64,000 nucleotides of DNA. Source: Amyloporia xantha. Lineage: Eukaryota; Basidiomycota; Agaricomycetes; Polyporales; Adustoporiaceae. The DNA is taken from NCBI GenBank assembly GCA_036971615.1, contig JAYKKR010000005.1, positions 1,302,001-1,366,000 of the forward strand, read 5' to 3'. Below the pieces are notes generated by a model. It was not told the DNA's origin. It saw only the letters and a program-made list of their open reading frames with translations, and searched no databases. Positions 57,901 to 64,000 of the stretch are shown in pieces; position 1 is the stretch's first letter; the number at the start of each line of letters is the position of its first letter. The position numbers and the translations under genes were made by a program.

Positions 57901-60900
57901 CGCCGTTCGATGCTTGAAGATATTCTCTTTCGACGGAGTCTGAACGCGTTTCTTTGGTGAGTATGATAGGAACGCAACCTTGCAAGATTCGTACGAGAAG
58001 AGTAGTTCAGTAAGGCATTGCATCAGGAAACACGAATAGACATAGTCGTCATGATCGCTCGACTGGTCTGTGTTGTGTGGTTTCGTCTCGGTAGTGGGTA
58101 ACGACACAGATGAACCCATCGCTTCTCCTGCGCTATCGGATCCGCGAGGCTGCGTAGCCTCATTGGAGGTTGCTTCAGGTATCTCGCCGGCTTTGACGTA
58201 TTTTATTAGCTCGCCAATGAGGAAATGCATGAGAGCTTCTACATGGTCGGAAGGGATGTGCGGATGATTATTAGGTGCTGTCTCATCAACCTGCATATCA
58301 TTTCCCTTGCCATAGACGTTGCGCAATCGGTCAGCGCCATCGTCCTGCGTCGCGCTGCCCTTGAGGCTAATGTTCTTGATGCCGGAAAATGGTTGCGACA
58401 GTTGACAGAGGTCATGAGTAACGTGGACGAAGCTCGCCGGATCCCGCAGTGCTAAAGCGTTACAACCCGCAATGTAGCTACCAACATCCACCATGCGATT
58501 TCGCGGATGATTGAAAAATCGTTTGATCTCTTGTCGCATGATGTACCGAACAGTAGAAGCGTCCTCCACAATGTGTCGGAGAGTGATCGCTACATGAGAC
58601 TGTATGCCGGATGCCGTGGATTTTCCAGCTGAAGTCTTCATGTATTGGAACAAGAGGCTAACGCCATTTTGTCGTACGAACTCTTGAGCCATGCTATGGT
58701 CTTGCGTTAACAAAACAAATAGACGGAGTGCTGACAGCAACTCGTCTTTCGGCAAGGTGGGAGTCGCGAGCAGACGTAGACAAAAGTCGAAGAGAACAGA
58801 TCGAGCTTCAGGGTACCGACAGCTGAACACAGGCAACTCCTGAGGGATAGGCTCGTTTTCCTTGGGTAACACGATACTTCGAGGCTCGTCCGCGATGGTG
58901 AGGACCGCTTCGACGACAAGTAAGTGAGCCGCCAACCACTTGGGAATGGTCGGATGACCGGTTTCCATGCTCGCAGGATTGGATAGAAGTAGTGCGAGTA
59001 AGGCATCGATCAAATTCTTCGCATCGCTCTCAGACAACTGAGACATCGGGCAGGATGGTTCGTTGAAGACAAGGGCAAGGAGGCGACATCTGACAGCCAT
59101 AGGCTGTTCTTGTATATCATATGCTGCAGGAGCGAAAGCCTTGATATCGTCAATGAGCCCACGAACAGCCTGCTCGCGATAGCCGTTTGCCGGACCGACG
59201 AAGACTTTTTGAACATCGAAGACAAGCGATGGGTGTTCGTCAACAAGCCTCAGCGCTCGCATTCCCAAGTCGCTCTTCAACGGCTCACGAATAGCGTTGA
59301 GCTCCTTCAGACTTTCCTCTGCCGTCTTGACAATAGGGGTAGCTATTTCCGGGATGGGAGTCTCTGCGTCTTGGTCAACGGCCTGTATCGAAGAATCAGT
59401 TGCTGCGTCAGACTCTCCGGCGCTCGCATCGTTTGCATTTATTGCCGCATCGACAGCAGGCGGTTCTGGCACAACATCAGGCTCTCTTGGTTCTGGGTCA
59501 GGCGGGAATGGGAATGGATGCGCTAATAGAAACTCTGTGGCAGCACTGACATTGTTCCGGGTACGAGCGAGGGCCCTTTCCGCGGCAGACCTTGGGAATC
59601 CCATGTCGGTCAACTGGCGTACACGATTCTCGTCAGGACCGGTCGCCCGGGTTATGGTGAACCCTCCGGTCATAAGGGATGAAGAACCGACATGCGGCGC
59701 ATCTTTGACCTCCTCTCCCTCCACATTGAGGATCTCCATCACAGCTTGAACGACGGATTTGCTGACGCCAAGAGGAGCTGTCAGTAGCCAAGGAGCCTCC
59801 CAGAGTTCCCGTAAGAACGGTAACACCGCCAGCCTCATCTTCACCAAGAAATTGTGAGGCTCAAAGTACTCCGGATCAGTCTCCTTCTTCTCGGGCGATA
59901 GCATCAAAGCGGTCTGGGCTGATTCAAATAGAGGCCTGGAGGAGATGATGGGGTGTAATAAGTGGAGTGCCACCTTCAAACCGCCGTATGCATGAACGAG
60001 TTCCTGGTTGACAATATCCGAACGTTCCTCCTGAGGCACCTGGGTCACCGTCTCAATGGCATTGAGGAAGGACCGACAAAGACCACAGATAGCGTCCAGG
60101 CCTCCCGTACGACTGAAAGCAGCCACCAAGACGGTATAAAGCGTTTTCTGACTTGTACGTTCTACATTATAGCAAAAAGTTAGTTCAGTACTGCGACATC
60201 GAGCAAAAAACATACCGTCCACAAGGAGTATAGTCGTAAGACCGAGCATTACGGTGTAGTATGCAAATACGGAGAGCTTGTCAGCTGTCCACCAAATTAG
60301 CAGCTATCACGGCGATGGATAGAATGCTTAACCAACCGAACGGTTGTTGTGCCAGATGCTTCAGAACAATGTCGGCCACAACTGTCGAAGTCTCTCTGAT
60401 CTTCTGTTTCTGAACGGAGTCAGTGTTACGGCGAGTCTGAAAGAGTCGCACAACCGCTGAGAATCCCAGTATGAGTCCGACCCTCGAGAATTATATCTGC
60501 AGCATACCTTGGAAGAAAGGCGCCAAGGAGGTTGGTATTTGGCTTGCCAGATGCTTGAGAATCTTTGCGTTCTGCTCCTTGGGGCCTTCTTTTTTGGCTG
60601 ACTCTTGCTTCGGACTATGTGATGCCGATGCATCTCCTTGTATACCATTAGCACCATTGGCAACAGCAGAGCTGGGATCCTCCTGGACGACAGCAGGGGT
60701 ACCTGAAGGTGTGGCTGTCGAAGGAGTCTGCACTTCAAGTGAACCCATGTCACCAACGACGGCTGTGTCTACTCCTTGAGATGCCAGACCAGCCTTGAGT
60801 ACGATGTTTTCCCATACACACGCTCGATGCAACGCTCCTAAATCTGGGAGAATATTGCACGCAGTGGGCCCCGTTAATGATTGCAACAAAGGTGCAGTAG

Positions 60901-63900
60901 CTCGCCCATGCGAATACCCAGCAGTGGAATATATGTCGGAAAGAAGAGATGTTCTGAGGTGGAGAGTAATGAACAAACGTAGTCGCTTATTCGCGTTGTC
61001 GAGTTCCTCTGTGATATGACCCAATTGGCACTTAGCGCTACGTGGTAAGATGGACCGGTACTCACCTGGAGTAGATACGCCTACTAGTGGAAGCAATTGC
61101 GACTCCTCCTTCATAGTGCTCCAGAAATCCTTTGTATCCTCCAGGGCGCCGTGCACGAGTTGCACAAGGAATGCGATTGTCTCGGTGGTCGCGGCTTCTG
61201 CCATCGTGCGGATGACTTGGACCAACGAGTCGGAGGCCACACTATTCACAAAATCGTATGGCAGACACGGCAAAGCGGTAAGCCTTCCCAAACGGTCAAG
61301 AGCTCCCTGATCTGCGATGAAGTCCCTGCAATGAGGAATACATTGGAAGAACCCTTCCAGAAACTGCGGGTCCGTCAGCAAGATGCCATCTAATGTTCGA
61401 CCAATCTCCTACCTTGCCCAGAACGTCAATGAAGGAAACAATGATATTGTCGTGGGGCCTTGGTAAAGTGTCATCGCGGGCCGTTGATGCAGAGTCGTTG
61501 GTTTCAACGTCAGGTGTGGTAATAGACACTTGATGAGACTGGTCGGTCTCAACAGGTGCCATCGCCACATCTATGTCCGCTGCAGGCTCGGTTGACGATG
61601 TCGTAAGAGACGCCGAAGGCGAAAGCAGGTACCAGTGTTTCACATCCTCCGCAGGTACGTAGTCCTTACCCATCTCATAAATCTTGTCCATCGTTGACTT
61701 GATCGCTTCAAACACGGCTTGTTTTAGCGATGGATGGTGCCGAATGAGCTCTTCGATTGCAGTGCCAATGAGCACTGAATTCTCTTTCTCTTGCAAAACC
61801 CTCTGATGGCGCTCAGAGGTGAAGATGGAAAGCAGACCCGGGATAATGTTCGGCCTCGCCGAGAGTTGGTCTTGACCTGCCTGGTTCAGGCACAGTGCAC
61901 CAATTGCATTAGGCACTGCTTGGATGACCTGTAGTGGATTAGCATATGCTGCTGGCAGTGGAAACGAAGTGTTGATACGTACCTCAATCACAGGCTCAAG
62001 CCGAGACTCGACAACACTGTAAAAGACCTCGGGTAATCCTGCCTCTTGAAGGACAGGTAGACACGTTGGCTCGTTGTGCACGAACGTCGCCATGATATTG
62101 ATCGCTGCAGTTGGTGGCATCTAGCGCTCTGACTGGGAACGAAAACGACGTAGACTTACCGATAGGGAGAACACTCGGCCCAAATATAGCGCGGTTCTCC
62201 ATGATCTTTTTGATAGACTTCAACAAGGAAGAGTCTAGCAGACCGCGCAACCCTTCTGCGGTTCCTGAGGATTGCATCATGCGGTGCATAGAACGCAAAG
62301 TGTGCTTGAGCACAGCAGCCCTGGCAACTGAAAGTTTGCCTGCACGCCGGAAAATATTAACGACATGCGCTTTGTTTAGATCAACCAGTTACCCACCGTA
62401 TGAAACCACGACCTCGGTAGAAGGGTCCTCAGTAGCACACTGAGCAAGATCTAACTCGACCTCGTACTGCCACCGTCTGTTAAGGAACGGACTGCATACA
62501 GTTCATGCAAAGAGGCTTACCTCTATCCTGTCAACCAGGATTTCAACGCCGCGCGCATTGCAGAACAATTGGAAAGCATTGTTGAATCCGTAAAGCACAT
62601 TGTCCAACAATTGCATCGTCTTTGACACTACATATAGCCGGTTTGGTAGCCGGTTCTCGATCACTTGAATCAACAGTGGCACCAAGCCTGCACCGACAAC
62701 CATATTCCCGCCGGAAGAGTGTGTCGCCACAAAGGTGACAAACGAAAGCAATGCCTCTACGAATGCTTGCGGGAGTGTCGACGTCGGTTGCGCCACATCT
62801 GCGACTGTCTTGCGTAACAATGCCATTAGGACGCCATGATTTACTCCAGCATTGACAGCGGTCAAGACATCCTGAACCTTGTTCCTGTACCGACCAAGCG
62901 CATCAAGAGCTGCAATGGCGGCCGTCTGTATCTGCACGTCCACTCCACGATCCAATTGCAGGAGCTCCGCAATGTGAGAGACGAGATCCGGCTCGTGCAG
63001 AAATAGTGTAGACTGCGCTTGTGACTCAGTGTGAGTGTGACCAAAGATGGCCGTAGCAAGTAAACGGACGGTCACAAGCTTCTCGCGTTCGGAAGAATGC
63101 AGAATGTGGAGTGCTCGGGCGGTACGGATACGGGTCAGAAGTTCGAACTTCTCATTGTCAGGTACAGAATACGCGTCGATGGTGTCGGCGAGGATGTCCA
63201 TCGGCTCTCTGGTTTCGATGGTCTTGCTATCAATGTATATGGTGACGGCTCCCGAGGATGAGGCCGCCACAGTCGAGGTGGTCGTTGACGCTGCACCTAC
63301 CCTACGTGTGGGCGTCTGGGGGGCAGTCTCGGACACTTGCACTTCGGTGTTCGACGTTGGCTTGCTGGACGGAGACGTAGATGCTCCTTGCCTGTAGAAA
63401 GTGAAATTGACTTCCCGGGCTTCGTTGGGAAGCGCCTCCACCTGAGCCTTTCCCTTCTCAGAGACAAGATCCACTTGATTGATGTCGTACTCGCGAAGAT
63501 TGGGCCATCGTTTTGCGAGCGAAGTCAAACGTGGTGTAGATATGCTCAGTGCATGCAGCACTGCAGGTTGGGACGAGTATTGTTGGGCGGGGCGTAAGAG
63601 GAGGTTAAGAGCAAGAATCAAGACATCAAGGTCCGATGTGAACATCAGGCTGTTCAGTCGCTGTCGAAAGTAGTATAGTGAGAAGACTCCGACCAGTTAC
63701 AGCAGATTACTCACGTCATACGAATTGAATGTCTTTCTGTTGGTCGAGTTCTCGAGCAGCAGCCGCTCGAAGCGAAGAATTTCGCAGACAGTTTTTTTCG
63801 TAGCAGGAGTGAGGACATTGACTTGAAGTTTGTCAATGTCATAGTCACGAATGACCTCTTCTAGGATCGCGTCGAACTTGTTCAATACCTTGATCCATGC

Positions 63901-64000
63901 GTTGAGATCGGACCGAGGCCATCTCCAGGTATCAATTTGGCTGAGCACTTCGTGTAGATCGTCATCGGGTGTCTCCAGTAGCTTGTTTATGAGTTCAGCG
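51945..64000 (-). CDS. TOM1: giant HECT-type E3 ubiquitin ligase, TOM1/HUWE1 family (N-terminus cut by window edge)
   Basis: Ubiquitin ligase acting on nuclear and ribosomal substrates in yeast. 22 exons give 3638 visible residues: 63715-64000, 62521-63660, 62397-62466, 62160-62339, 61983-62104, 61413-61928, 61066-61363, 60508-61008, 60337-60456, 60216-60284, 57425-60161, 57212-57373, 57137-57146, 56787-57083, 56663-56732, 56546-56609, 56321-56493, 54149-56263, 52694-54096, 52461-52643, 52103-52400 and 51945-52048. Order: DUF908 ([20 protein letters not shown]), DUF913, a UBA domain ([20 protein letters not shown]), an acidic tract of about 100 residues, DUF4414 ([20 protein letters not shown]), and HECT with [20 protein letters not shown] and [16 protein letters not shown]. 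The catalytic Cys codon (T|GC) is split by the last intron. Probably fewer than 20 residues are missing. Confidence 0.95.
56787..57083 (-). other. acidic tract exon of the HECT ligase
   Basis: A 99-codon exon that is almost wholly Asp/Glu with scattered Gly, Ser and Thr, starting [11 protein letters not shown] and ending EEVMWQ. TOM1-family proteins carry such a tract between the UBA and DUF4414 regions; in yeast it is thought to bind basic substrates such as histones and unassembled ribosomal proteins. Confidence 0.8.

Overview
The window is nuclear DNA of a filamentous basidiomycete, most likely an Agaricomycete. Nearly every gene is broken by many 45-70 nt GT-AG introns. The gene set includes a Zn2Cys6 transcription factor, a DUF6533-type seven-helix protein, a Git3-type receptor, a fungal GT61 enzyme and small secreted cysteine-rich proteins. 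Base composition is near 50% GC. I see no ribosomal RNA, CRISPR array, prophage or secondary-metabolite cluster.

Layout from left to right: a DCAF7/WDR68 WD40 protein cut by the left edge (1-875); an MFS sugar transporter (1416-3626); about 3.7 kb without a convincing gene that holds a 160 bp MITE-like element (6144-6303); a 167-residue protein of unknown function (7369-8111); APQ12 (9118-9939); a mitochondrial pyruvate carrier subunit (10221-10965); a gene-poor stretch with two related small secreted protein genes (13023-13518, 14645-14968) and a glycine-rich hydrophobic protein (15828-16440); a GT61 glycosyltransferase (17233-19061); a composite C2H2 plus Zn2Cys6 regulator (20465-23466); an ankyrin scaffold (25897-29169); a mitochondrial HAD hydrolase of the CECR5/HDHD5 type (31147-33017); a ferroportin-like metal exporter (33383-35409); a DUF218 protein (35767-36981); an unnamed conserved protein (38175-38804); tRNA-Ser(AGA) with a partial relic 1 kb away; a seven-helix receptor (41016-43848); a DUF6533 protein (44417-45998); a multi-pass membrane protein (46997-48104) head to head with ATG5 (48446-49719); tRNA-iMet; a quinone oxidoreductase (50169-51621); and a giant TOM1/HUWE1 HECT ubiquitin ligase that runs off the right edge (51945-64000).

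Most genes are unrelated housekeeping or accessory functions, and I see no operon-like logic. Two themes recur. Protein turnover and assembly is represented by the HECT ligase, ATG5 and the DCAF7-like adaptor. Membrane transport and sensing is represented by the sugar transporter, pyruvate carrier, ferroportin and the receptor. Several genes are invisible as long open reading frames and were rebuilt by hand from splice signals. Each multi-exon model given with full exon coordinates adds up to a whole number of codons with no internal stop, which is the main support for it. Two caveats apply: one splice junction in the DUF6533 gene has two competing readings, and the 5' end of the 38.2 kb gene is not settled.
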